This document shows, piece after piece, positions 51,926-59,551 of a stretch of DNA of 64,000 nucleotides. Positions within the stretch are counted from its first letter, which is position 1; each line of letters begins with the position of its first letter. Below the pieces are notes generated by a model. That model was not told the DNA's origin. It made no database searches and worked only from the letters and a program-made list of their open reading frames with translations. The DNA is from HGM04593 sp045588345 (GTDB taxonomy: Bacteria > Bacteroidota > Bacteroidia > Bacteroidales > Bacteroidaceae). Both the position numbers and the translations under genes were made by a program. The stretch lies in contig JAZNDZ010000109.1 of assembly GCA_045588345.1 (NCBI GenBank), positions 124,001 through 188,000 of the forward strand. Reading direction: 5' to 3'.

Positions 51926-52570
51926 ATGGCAAACAAATCAGAATTGCTGCTTGCAGCAGAACTCCTAAAGATTAAGGCTGTAAAGTTGCAGCCAGAACAG
52001 CCTTTTACATGGGCATCAGGTTGGAAATCACCATTCTATTGCGACAACCGCAAGACATTGTCATTCCCGGGTCTGCGCACCCGCGTGAAGTTAGGACTTG
52101 CAAATCTTATTCTTGAAGAGTTCCCCGAAGCCGACACCGTAGCAGGCGTTGCAACAGGTGCCATTGCACAAGGCGCACTCGTTGCCGAGGAACTTGGCAA
52201 GCCTTTCGTCTATGTACGTCCAAAGGCAAAGGACCATGGACTGGGCAACCAGATTGAGGGCGATGTGCAACCCGGCGCAAAAGTTGTTGTCATTGAGGAC
52301 CTTGTATCTACAGGCTTGAGCAGTCTGAAGGCTGTTGACGCATTGCGTGCAGCAGGCGTAGAAGTTGTCGGCATGGTCGCATCGTTCACATACGGATTCA
52401 ACGTAGCAACCGAGGCTTTTGCAAAAGCAGGCGTAAAACTCATCACACTCACCAACTACGAGGCTGTGCTTGAAGCAGCAAAGGAGACCGGATACATTAC
52501 CGAAGATGTAATGCCCACACTCAAAGAGTGGCGCGCGAACCCGTCGGAGTGGAGAAACGACTTGAAATGA
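51926..52570 (+). CDS. pyrE: Orotate phosphoribosyltransferase
   Basis: Joins orotate to PRPP in pyrimidine synthesis (214 residues). Motifs: FTWASGWKSPFYCDNRKTLS near the N-terminus, VAGVATGAIAQGALVAEELG, VYVRPKAKDHGLGNQIEG, and the PRPP-binding loop VVVIEDLVSTGLSSLKAV. First gene of pyrE-SRPBCC-argH, with 4 bases to the next gene. Confidence 0.96.
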   Translation: MANKSELLLAAELLKIKAVKLQPEQPFTWASGWKSPFYCDNRKTLSFPGLRTRVKLGLANLILEEFPEADTVAGVATGAIAQGALVAEELGKPFVYVRPKAKDHGLGNQIEGDVQPGAKVVVIEDLVSTGLSSLKAVDALRAAGVEVVGMVASFTYGFNVATEAFAKAGVKLITLTNYEAVLEAAKETGYITEDVMPTLKEWRANPSEWRNDLK

Positions 52571-52574
52571 TATC

Positions 52575-52985
52575 ATGGAACAATACGAAAGCAGCGTAAA
52601 GTGCATACCATTTCCACAGGAAAGGGTGTATGCGAAACTTGAAGACCTCAATAACCTTGAGACTGTAAAAGGAAGGGTTCCCGAAGACAAAGTAAAGAAA
52701 TTTGAATACAGCCGTGACGAGGCAACCGTTGACATCCCGCCTATTGGCAATGTCACCATAAGGGTCATTGAACGCGAAGAACCAAAGTGCATAAAATTCG
52801 AGGTTGTAGGCTCGCCGTTCCCCACAAACATGTGGATACAGATAATCCCCGACGGCGACGAAGCCTCAAAAATGCGCGTTGTAGTGAAGACTGAAATAAA
52901 TTTCATGTTCCGTTCAATGGTAGAAAAGCCGCTGAAGGACGGTATTGAAAAGGTTGCCGAAGCACTCTCTAAAATCGAGTACTGA
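52575..52985 (+). CDS. SRPBCC-fold protein
   Basis: Cytoplasmic protein of 136 residues with the SRPBCC (START/polyketide-cyclase) fold. Opening ESSVKCIPFPQERVYAKLED with the typical first strand and helix, middle IGNVTIRVIEREEPKCIKFE, and a long C-terminal helix (MVEKPLKDGIEKVAEALSKI) that closes the ligand pocket. The ligand is unknown. Located between pyrE (4 bases) and argH (4 bases), so cotranscribed; this neighbourhood does not reveal its job. Confidence 0.85.
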   Translation: MEQYESSVKCIPFPQERVYAKLEDLNNLETVKGRVPEDKVKKFEYSRDEATVDIPPIGNVTIRVIEREEPKCIKFEVVGSPFPTNMWIQIIPDGDEASKMRVVVKTEINFMFRSMVEKPLKDGIEKVAEALSKIEY

Positions 52986-52989
52986 CAAA

Positions 52990-54330
52990 ATGGCCAAGAA
53001 ACTTTGGGAAAAGGCAACAACCGTCAACCCCGAAATTGAACGTTTTACAGTAGGAAGAGACAGAGAACTCGACCTGCTGTTGGCGCGTTATGACGTATTG
53101 GGTTCCATTGCACACAGCACCATGCTTGAGAGTATAGGCCTGCTCACGCACGATGAGAAACAGAGCCTTTGCCAAGAATTGCGCAACATTTACCGCACAA
53201 TAGAATGTGGCGAATTTGCAATTGAAGACGGTGTTGAGGATGTCCACTCCCAAGTAGAACTCATGCTCACCCGCCGCCTGGGCGACATCGGCAAGAAGAT
53301 ACACAGCGGACGTTCGCGCAACGACCAGGTACTGGTCGACCTGAAACTTTTCACACGCCACGAACTGCAGGAAGTATGCGAAAGCGTAAAAGAACTGTTC
53401 GATGCCCTCATTGAGCAGAGCGAAAAGCACAAAGAGGTGCTGATGCCCGGCTACACGCATCTTCAGGTAGCCATGCCTTCATCGTTCGGACTATGGTTCG
53501 GAGCGTATGCCGAGAGCCTTACCGACGACATGCTCTTTCTGCAAGCCGCCTACAAGATGTGCAACCGCAATCCGTTGGGGTCGGCAGCCGGTTATGGTTC
53601 GTCGTTCCCCTTGGACAGGACAATGACCACAGCACTGCTCGGGTTCGACAGCATGAACTACAATGTGGTGTATGCACAGATGGGACGCGGAAAATGCGAG
53701 AAGAACATAGCTTTCGCACTTGCAACCGTTGCCGGCACACTGGCAAAACTCGCATTCGACGCATGCATGTTCAACTCACAAAACTTCGGATTCGTGAAAC
53801 TGCCCGCCGAGTGCACCACAGGCAGCAGCATAATGCCACACAAGAAAAACCCCGACGTATTCGAACTATTACGCGCCAAATGCAACCGTCTGCAAGCGCT
53901 CCCCAACGACATACTGCTCATAATGAACAACTTGCCCACAGGCTACTTCCGCGACCTACAAATCATTAAGGAACTCTTCCTGCCGGCATTCGCAAGCATC
54001 AAGGAGTGCCTGGAAATGGCAACATACATAATAAGACGAATAGAGGTAAACAAGGAGATTCTTGACGACAGCAGATACGATGCGATGTTCAGCGTCGAAG
54101 AGGTAAACCGCCTTGCTTCCGAAGGCATGCCTTTCCGCGACGCTTACAAAAAAGTAGGCCTTGATATTGAAGCAGGGAATTTTGTTCCACACAAGGAGAT
54201 ACACCACACCCACGAAGGAAGCATCGGCAACTTGTGCAACACACAGATTCGCACCATAATGGAAAACACCCTTGCCGGCATGGATTTTGAAAAGGCCGAC
54301 AAAGCTATACAAGCACTCCTTGACCGATAA
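52990..54330 (+). CDS. argH: Argininosuccinate lyase
   Basis: Last step of arginine synthesis, splitting argininosuccinate to arginine and fumarate (446 residues). Fumarase/lyase superfamily signatures: HSTMLESIGLLT, EDVHSQVELMLTRRLGD, IHSGRSRNDQVLVDLKLF, MPGYTHLQVAMPSSFGLW, and the mobile loop GSSIMPHKKNPDVFELLR. The start at 52990 (MAKKLWEKATTVNPEIERF) follows the SRPBCC stop; a longer in-frame start at 52945 lies inside that gene and is rejected. A terminator follows. Confidence 0.97.
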   Translation: MAKKLWEKATTVNPEIERFTVGRDRELDLLLARYDVLGSIAHSTMLESIGLLTHDEKQSLCQELRNIYRTIECGEFAIEDGVEDVHSQVELMLTRRLGDIGKKIHSGRSRNDQVLVDLKLFTRHELQEVCESVKELFDALIEQSEKHKEVLMPGYTHLQVAMPSSFGLWFGAYAESLTDDMLFLQAAYKMCNRNPLGSAAGYGSSFPLDRTMTTALLGFDSMNYNVVYAQMGRGKCEKNIAFALATVAGTLAKLAFDACMFNSQNFGFVKLPAECTTGSSIMPHKKNPDVFELLRAKCNRLQALPNDILLIMNNLPTGYFRDLQIIKELFLPAFASIKECLEMATYIIRRIEVNKEILDDSRYDAMFSVEEVNRLASEGMPFRDAYKKVGLDIEAGNFVPHKEIHHTHEGSIGNLCNTQIRTIMENTLAGMDFEKADKAIQALLDR

Positions 54331-54359
54331 GGAAACAACCAATACAAAAGAAAAGCATT

Positions 54360-54404
54360 AACGCAGCAGGCCAAAGCAATAAAGCAAAGCCCGCTGCGTT
54401 TTTA
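54360..54404 (+). terminator. Intrinsic terminator after argH
   Basis: AACGCAGCAGGC pairs with GCCCGCTGCGTT (one bulged base) around a roughly 20-base loop and is followed by TTTTTAT. Confidence 0.75.
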
Positions 54405-54429
54405 TACAGAACGATACAGGAAAACAAAG

Positions 54430-54951
54430 ATGAAAAGAGCATTATACATACTACTGTTGGCATTGACAGCATTCACGTTCACTGCATGCGAAGAAGAGAG
54501 TCCATATTCAGGCTACCGTGTCAATTTCTTTTTCGATGCCACAATACACCCATACAACCAGGCAAAAAGCCCCGGACAATTCATCTGCGTGCGCAGAGGC
54601 AACAATCCGGGACAGTACCGCCTGACCGATGCACTTGGAAACACACAAAACATCAACATACCACAGATTCAGTTACAGCAAAACCCGTTCCACTATGGAC
54701 TGGGCGGGCTCATCATAGGCACACCAATGACCATGGACGGCAACCTTCGGGCATTTGATTGGGCATGCCCCAATTGCGAAAAAGCAAGTTGCAGAGTCGA
54801 CATAGACCGCACCAACGGGCATGCTGCATGCCCCGAATGTGGTGTAAAGTTTGACCTAAACAGCGGCGGGATAGCCATAGAGGGGAAGTCACGCCCCATG
54901 TGGATATACAGAATTTTCGGTGCAGACAACAGCCTTATCATACAGAATTGA
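54430..54951 (+). CDS. Lipoprotein with paired CxxC motifs
   Basis: Small lipoprotein of 173 residues. Signal ends at Cys20 (TAFTFTAC). The middle is glycine- and proline-rich (FHYGLGGLIIGTPM). The C-terminal part has two Cys pairs, WACPNCEKASC and AACPECGVKFD, spaced like a zinc ribbon; the layout is also loosely Rieske-like but the His ligands of a Rieske cluster are missing from the usual places. Function unknown. It follows the argH terminator and precedes tRNA-Leu; no promoter box could be named. Confidence 0.7.
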   Translation: MKRALYILLLALTAFTFTACEEESPYSGYRVNFFFDATIHPYNQAKSPGQFICVRRGNNPGQYRLTDALGNTQNINIPQIQLQQNPFHYGLGGLIIGTPMTMDGNLRAFDWACPNCEKASCRVDIDRTNGHAACPECGVKFDLNSGGIAIEGKSRPMWIYRIFGADNSLIIQN

Positions 54952-54994
54952 AATACACAAACCCAACGAGCCGCAAATAAATTTATTCTGCAAC

Positions 54995-55025
54995 TTTGAA
55001 TTATCGGCAAATTGTAATATCTTTG
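54995..55025 (+). promoter_or_regulatory. Promoter for tRNA-Leu
   Basis: TTTG at 54995-54998, exactly 19 bases, TATCTTTG at 55018-55025: a perfect Bacteroidota promoter, 21 bases before the tRNA 5' end. Confidence 0.75.
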
Positions 55026-55046
55026 CGCTCAACAAAACATAAGGTC

Positions 55047-55132
55047 GCTCGAATGGTGGAATCGGTAGACACGAAGGACTTAAAATCCTTTGGCATTTAA
55101 ACGCCGTGCGGGTTCAAGTCCCGCTTCGAGTA
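55047..55132 (+). tRNA. tRNA-Leu (anticodon UAA)
   Basis: An 86-base sequence folding as a class II tRNA. Acceptor arm GCTCGAA with TTCGAGT (one G-U pair), anticodon stem AAGGA/TCCTT with loop CTTAAAA, giving anticodon TAA; a long variable arm and the T-arm GCGGGTTCAAGTCCCGC. CCA is not encoded. A terminator follows at 55141. Confidence 0.95.
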
Positions 55133-55140
55133 CTTTCTCA

Positions 55141-55178
55141 AACGCTAATTACTTACTTTTTAGGTAGTTAGCGTTTTT
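55141..55178 (+). terminator. Terminator after tRNA-Leu
   Basis: AACGCTAATTAC pairs with GTAGTTAGCGTT with one mismatch, followed by TTTT. Confidence 0.75.
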
Positions 55179-55190
55179 GCTTATCATTTT

Positions 55191-55210
55191 TTGTCAACCA
55201 TTGTCAACCA
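55191..55210 (+). repeat. Tandem 10-base direct repeat
   Basis: TTGTCAACCA occurs twice back to back, 60 bases after the tRNA. It might be a recombination-site relic, but no integrase or second copy is seen nearby. The rest of the 275-base gap up to the toxin gene shows only short palindromes (for example GGACCGGTCC at 55288-55297). Confidence 0.5.
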
Positions 55211-55370
55211 AAATAAAATAATCTGTTACTTTTGTAAAGTTTAACATTTAATTCTATGAAGTTGTCTTATTGCAACAACTTTATATAGGACCGGTCCGTA
55301 GTACAAAGGGGCGCACAAGAGCCAATAATTATTAAATAAGCCATTTCCTCTGCATTTTTTTGATTATAAA

Positions 55371-55403
55371 TTTGTTTTCAATATTACTAATTAGTTATAT
55401 TTG
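55371..55403 (+). promoter_or_regulatory. Promoter for toxin-antitoxin pair
   Basis: TTTG at 55371-55374, 21-base spacer, TATATTTG at 55396-55403. The toxin start ATG is only five bases after the -7 box, so the transcript could be leaderless. Confidence 0.6.
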
Positions 55404-55407
55404 CGCT

Positions 55408-55770
55408 ATGAATGAGAACACAAATAAAACCGACATACGTACAATATACAAGTCGCAAGAATTTGAGTCGTTCTATGAAGAGTTGTCGAATACCGTAAAA
55501 CTAAAATTTGAACACGTTTTCAATGTTATTCAGACAGTCTATGCACTACCAACCAAATTTGTAAAAAGGCTTGTAAATACCGATTTGTATGAATTACGTG
55601 TATCTGTTGGCACCAACGAATATCGCACAGTTCTATTCGCCATAGACCACGATAATATAATACAATCGACACGTATAATCCTGCTCAACGGTTTCTTGAA
55701 GAAATCGGAAAAGGATTACAAGAAACAGATAACCATTGCGGAAAAAATATTAAAAGACCTTGAATTATGA
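55408..55770 (+). CDS. higB: HigB-like toxin (RelE/Gp49 family)
   Basis: Probable ribosome-dependent mRNA nuclease toxin, 120 residues. The compact alpha/beta fold of the RelE/HigB (Gp49-like) group is suggested by FYEELSNTVKLKFEHVFNVI, FVKRLVNTDLYELRVSVGTN, EYRTVLFAIDHDNIIQSTRI and a C-terminal helix pair with LLNGFLKKSEKDYKKQI, the family's Lys-rich end. A longer start (TTG at 55360) lies upstream of the promoter and is not used. The stop overlaps the antitoxin start by 4 bases. Confidence 0.85.
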   Translation: MNENTNKTDIRTIYKSQEFESFYEELSNTVKLKFEHVFNVIQTVYALPTKFVKRLVNTDLYELRVSVGTNEYRTVLFAIDHDNIIQSTRIILLNGFLKKSEKDYKKQITIAEKILKDLEL

Positions 55771-56084
55771 TAAAAATTGACGAAAACAAATTAGCAAAGC
55801 TTCCTACCACAAACAAAATGCTCGATGAGAAGTATGGCGTTCATGGTACCGACACACGTAACGAGTTTGATGAGCAGTCTTTGGCCTGGTTCTATGGAAA
55901 TATGCTCAAAGAGCGTCGTTTACAGTTGAAAATGACTCAGCGTGAAGTTGCAGAGAAAATTGGCCGCGAACAGAGTTATATCGCAAGGGTTGAACGTGGA
56001 AAGGCAGATATCCAACTATCCAGCTTCTTCCGAATAGCAGCCATCCTCGGTATTCAGTTCGTACCTTCCTTTACTCAAATTTAG
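55767..56084 (+). CDS. higA: HigA-like antitoxin (XRE helix-turn-helix)
   Basis: Antitoxin and autorepressor of the pair, 105 residues. The helix-turn-helix is MLKERRLQLKMTQREVAEKI followed by GREQSYIARVERGKADIQLS, with hydrophobic C-terminal helix SFFRIAAILGIQF. The N-terminal 45 residues would contact the toxin. It overlaps the toxin gene by 4 bases (ATGA), so the order is toxin first, as in HigBA systems. A terminator follows. Confidence 0.88.
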   Translation: MIKIDENKLAKLPTTNKMLDEKYGVHGTDTRNEFDEQSLAWFYGNMLKERRLQLKMTQREVAEKIGREQSYIARVERGKADIQLSSFFRIAAILGIQFVPSFTQI

Positions 56085-56113
56085 CATTCAACTAACCTAT
56101 AAGAGAAGGAATT

Positions 56114-56150
56114 GAGAGAGAACCGTAAAAAAGTTCTCTCTCTCGTTTTT
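56114..56150 (+). terminator. Terminator after toxin-antitoxin pair
   Basis: GAGAGAGAAC, a 9-base loop, GTTCTCTCTC, then TCGTTTTT. Confidence 0.8.
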
Positions 56151-56214
56151 ACCACTCGGGATGCAATCATCTCTTACATAAGCCAAGATAGCGTTTGGTG
56201 ATTGCAACGCTGCT

Positions 56215-56547
56215 ATGGTTGAAGAGTTACATCAGCTTTACAAGTGCAACCCCACATTGGGAGTCTATCTCGAATGGTGGGTTCATTGCGAAGGGGCTGT
56301 GAGAACGGCTGCGAACGGCACAAAAAGCCTTATATATCGCCTGGCTGGGAGTCCCTTGAGTGGTGTCAACAGTTGTGTGGCTGTGTGCGAGGATGGAACG
56401 GAAGAAAAGTTGCAACTGCGCTCGTTCAGCGACTATTGGCTCTCTTTTATAAAAATCAACCAACGCAACATCCCCGCAAAGGCCTGCTACCAAGCCTATT
56501 CCCTGCAAGAGGTATTAGATATCCTGAATACCCTCCCTGGCAATTAA
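56215..56547 (+). CDS. Hypothetical protein, unrecognised
   Basis: A 110-residue plus-strand frame (MVEELHQLYKCNPTLGVYLE). No signal peptide or membrane segment; it contains WW and several Cys, a middle strand-like region (VAVCEDGTEEKLQLRSFSDY) and a C-terminal helix (SLQEVLDILNTLPGN). The frame stays open 11 codons upstream of the ATG. An 8-base inverted repeat (TGCAATCA/TGATTGCA) at 56162-56206 lies just before it. It could be a small real gene or the remains of a larger one; base composition gives no verdict. I see no function. Confidence 0.5.
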   Translation: MVEELHQLYKCNPTLGVYLEWWVHCEGAVRTAANGTKSLIYRLAGSPLSGVNSCVAVCEDGTEEKLQLRSFSDYWLSFIKINQRNIPAKACYQAYSLQEVLDILNTLPGN

Positions 56548-56637
56548 AACAGGCCATTATTATATCTTTTTAACATAAGAATGGAGCAATCGACAACATT
56601 TTATCATAAAATCATAACAACCGACAAATTTTTGAAT

Positions 56638-56645
56638 TATATTCG
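56638..56645 (+). promoter_or_regulatory. Possible -7 box for T9SS cargo gene
   Basis: TATATTCG, about 70 bases before the start of the cargo gene. No matching -33 box was found. Confidence 0.4.
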
Positions 56646-56715
56646 CGGTGTGATTCTGATAAATATGAACATAAAAAAAGAGATATCATTTTATTATTAA
56701 TTAAAAACTATGCTT

Positions 56716-58344
56716 ATGAAAAAATTTACACTTTTATTTTTATCAATGTTCTGCATGCTGGGCGCAGCCGTGGCACAGGACAATGGTGATGGCAAGGACG
56801 ATGGCAATGCTGCTTTTGCTTTGGAGTATTCTAGCCCGGCTGACGGCGAAAATGTTTTCACTGTGTACAACATACGCCTGCAGTTCAACAAGGATGTTGT
56901 TACCACACTGCCCGATGGTGGTATTGATGTAAAGAACAACACTACTGGCGAGGTTGTTAAGATTACACGCCTTGACAACAACGAGTGGTTGGAGAAGTCA
57001 ACTGTTGTATTCTTGTTTGAGCAGAAGAGTGTTTATGACGAGAAAGAAGGCAAAGAGCAGTTGCAGGATCAGTATATTGAGACCCCGGGCCAGTGGAGCT
57101 ATACAGTGCCTGCAGGTTGCATCAAGAGTGTTGACGGAGAGGAGTTTGCCGAGCAGACATTCACATTCAACATAGCATCGGCTATGGATATCGAGAGCGT
57201 ATCGCCAAGCAAAGGTGTAACAGTGCTCGACAAGATTGAGGTTACATTCCCCAAACCAATTGCAAGTGTTACAACAAGTAAAATGACACTTCTTGACAAC
57301 TCTTGGATGCCAGTTTCAAACTTCAAGAGCGAGGTTACATACAGCGATGACCGCAAGACTGTGACACTGGAACTTGAGACACCAATCACAACTCCCGGCA
57401 CATACAACCTTGACATATACCAAGGAGTATTTCTTAGCGAGGATGGTGCGCTGAACAACTACAAATATGTATCATTCCAGATTATTGACACTGCTCCATC
57501 TTTCTCTCTCAACTATAAGGAGGGCGAGAGGGTCAAAGAGCTCGGCAATCTTGAAATCACATTCAAGAACGTGAACGAAGTGAAACTCGTTGAAGGTGCC
57601 GACCCGATTGTTGTCTACACACCCGGTGATGCTGAAATAGAAGGCACAGCAACGCTTGCCGGCAACAAGATTACCGTATCATTCGGCAACCTTACAGAGG
57701 AGGGCGTATATACATACGCTATTCCTGAAGGCTTCTTTACAATGAATGGTACAGCAAATGAATATATCTCTGTCAGCGTAGAACTCTACACATTTGAAAT
57801 TACTCCGCTGGAGGTAGTATCCGTTACTCCGGTAGAGGGCAACGTTGCACAGATTGACAAGATTATCATTGAGTTCAACCAGAATGTAAGTCTTTCTTGG
57901 AACGAGAACTGGCAACAGATTTCACAGGAGATTGTATTGAAGGGCGAGGACAAGGAGTACATATTGACCTATAATTCTATGTCAACAAATGTCGGCAAGA
58001 CACTCGAGTACCTTGCAAATGCACAGTGGACAGGCTACGAGTTTACAGCTACACCTATTACTGCTGCAGGCAAATATACACTCGACCTCTCACAGATTGT
58101 TGTTGACCATGCAGGTGAGAATTACATTGACGAGTGGGGCTATCCTAATACAATGTGGCACAGCAAGAACCAGGTTTGCTCCGGCAGCAAGACATGGACA
58201 ATCGTAGCCGGTGAATCCTCAATTGATGATGTTATTGTCGAGAATGGCGCAAAGGTTATCTACGACCTCACAGGCCGCCGCATCGAGAACATTACCAAGG
58301 CCGGAATCTACATTGTAGGTGGCAAGAAAGTCTTGGTCAAGTAA
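56716..58344 (+). CDS. T9SS cargo protein with Ig-like repeats
   Basis: Secreted protein of 542 residues. Signal peptide MKKFTLLFLSMFCMLGAAVAQ; an acidic Gly/Asp linker (DNGDGKDDGN); then about four Ig-like Big_5-type repeats, each opening like YSSPADGENVFTVYNIRLQF, ESVSPSKGVTVLDKIEVTFP, SVTPVEGNVAQIDKIIIEFN. The C-terminus SIDDVIVENGAKVIYDLTGR followed by AGIYIVGGKKVLVK is a clear T9SS type A sorting tail. A start two codons upstream (56710) is also possible. No enzyme motif. A bidirectional hairpin follows. Confidence 0.85.
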   Translation: MKKFTLLFLSMFCMLGAAVAQDNGDGKDDGNAAFALEYSSPADGENVFTVYNIRLQFNKDVVTTLPDGGIDVKNNTTGEVVKITRLDNNEWLEKSTVVFLFEQKSVYDEKEGKEQLQDQYIETPGQWSYTVPAGCIKSVDGEEFAEQTFTFNIASAMDIESVSPSKGVTVLDKIEVTFPKPIASVTTSKMTLLDNSWMPVSNFKSEVTYSDDRKTVTLELETPITTPGTYNLDIYQGVFLSEDGALNNYKYVSFQIIDTAPSFSLNYKEGERVKELGNLEITFKNVNEVKLVEGADPIVVYTPGDAEIEGTATLAGNKITVSFGNLTEEGVYTYAIPEGFFTMNGTANEYISVSVELYTFEITPLEVVSVTPVEGNVAQIDKIIIEFNQNVSLSWNENWQQISQEIVLKGEDKEYILTYNSMSTNVGKTLEYLANAQWTGYEFTATPITAAGKYTLDLSQIVVDHAGENYIDEWGYPNTMWHSKNQVCSGSKTWTIVAGESSIDDVIVENGAKVIYDLTGRRIENITKAGIYIVGGKKVLVK

Positions 58345-58359
58345 TTGATTGATAACAAT

Positions 58360-58401
58360 AATAAATTCGCCCTCTTTCTCGAGAAAGAGGACGAATTTAT
58401 T
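58360..58401. terminator. Bidirectional terminator hairpin
   Basis: 21-base arms (AATAAATTCG...CTTTCTC and GAGAAAG...CGAATTTATT) with one mismatch and no loop, between the convergent cargo gene and the TlpA-like gene cluster. Confidence 0.8.
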
Positions 58402-58417
58402 TAAACACCGTTGGTTA

Positions 58418-59539
58418 TTATTCCTGCTGGTCAAGATAATAAAGGTCGCCAGAGAGAATCTGTTCAACACGCATTACAACTTCATCAACATCCATGTCAA
58501 GTGATACAGCAAGTCCTTCGGGCTCAACAAGCAGAATCTTAGGCGTTTTATCAACACCCAAGAGTTTTGCTGCAGGCGAATCTACTGCTGCACCGTCACA
58601 TGCATGCAACCAACCACCAAGCGCAGTTCCACTGCTCTTTACAGCATTCTCCCATGAAGCCTTGTCGCTGTCAAGCGCAAAACTGATGATTACAAACTGT
58701 TCCTCATTCTCCTTTACCACATTGTAGAGATTACGCATCTCTTCAAGCATTGCAGCAGACTTGTCACAACCGCTGCTCCAAAAGTTCAGCACCACATATT
58801 TACCGCGGAAATCATTCAATTGCTTTGTTTCGCCACCAAGCATCGGAAGAAGCACGTTGGGAACCTCGTTACCCACCTTGAGATTGCTGGCAAGCACCTT
58901 ATTGCGCAAGGAGAGATAATAGGGGTGATTGTACAATGATGTTGATATTGAATTCAGCATCTGTTCGGCATAGGCCGGTGAAAGTTGGCGCAGCAGATAG
59001 CGTTCAACCTCAAGCGGTGTCATCGGCGATGCGTTATGGTCAATGAGAAACCTTATTATCTGCGAAAGGCACTTGATGGCCTCTCTTGATTTCATTCTCT
59101 CATCGGTGCATATCTCCGCAGCATTGGAACCCGCCTCAATAATCTTCTTGTACTCGGAATAAGTATCATTAGTTGGCGTGCCGGTAACGGTTGTCACACA
59201 AGGATTGGCTGCTGATGCGGTGCTGACAGCGACCTCGCCCGGTTCTACATAAACCTCTATACCCTTTCCCTTGCCAAAGCCTGTTACAGTGTATAACAGT
59301 ACAGGTTCATCCTTTGCAAGGTCATACCTGAATGTATATTTGCCTTTCTTCACTTTACTCTCGGCAACTGTTACCATACGCCCCAATTCGTCAGTACGTG
59401 TCAAGTAAACTTTCTTCACCTTCTTGCCGTCTGCAGCCTTTACCTCGTCAATGTTGCCGTTGATTACACATGTTCCCTGTGCGCCTACTGCTAAGCAGAA
59501 AGCGACAGACACGATTGTTGAAAATAATCTCTTTAGCAT
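58418..59539 (-). CDS. TlpA-like thioredoxin-fold protein with incomplete active site
   Basis: Exported DUF4369/TlpA-type protein (373 residues). Signal peptide ends near AVGAQ; N-terminal DUF4369-like beta domain (TCVINGNIDEVKAADGKKVK, FGKGKGIEVYVEPGEVAVST), helical middle, then a thioredoxin fold (GGETKQLNDFRGKYVVLNFW). The expected CxxC is reduced to SSGCDKSAAML: only the first Cys remains, so ordinary disulphide exchange is unlikely. The downstream VKSSGTALGGWLHACDG and DKTPKILLVEPEG stretches keep the family's cis-Pro region. Third TlpA-like gene in the row, 12 bases after the second. Confidence 0.88.
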   Translation of the reverse strand: MLKRLFSTIVSVAFCLAVGAQGTCVINGNIDEVKAADGKKVKKVYLTRTDELGRMVTVAESKVKKGKYTFRYDLAKDEPVLLYTVTGFGKGKGIEVYVEPGEVAVSTASAANPCVTTVTGTPTNDTYSEYKKIIEAGSNAAEICTDERMKSREAIKCLSQIIRFLIDHNASPMTPLEVERYLLRQLSPAYAEQMLNSISTSLYNHPYYLSLRNKVLASNLKVGNEVPNVLLPMLGGETKQLNDFRGKYVVLNFWSSGCDKSAAMLEEMRNLYNVVKENEEQFVIISFALDSDKASWENAVKSSGTALGGWLHACDGAAVDSPAAKLLGVDKTPKILLVEPEGLAVSLDMDVDEVVMRVEQILSGDLYYLDQQE

Positions 59540-59551
59540 ACTCTTCTTCTT

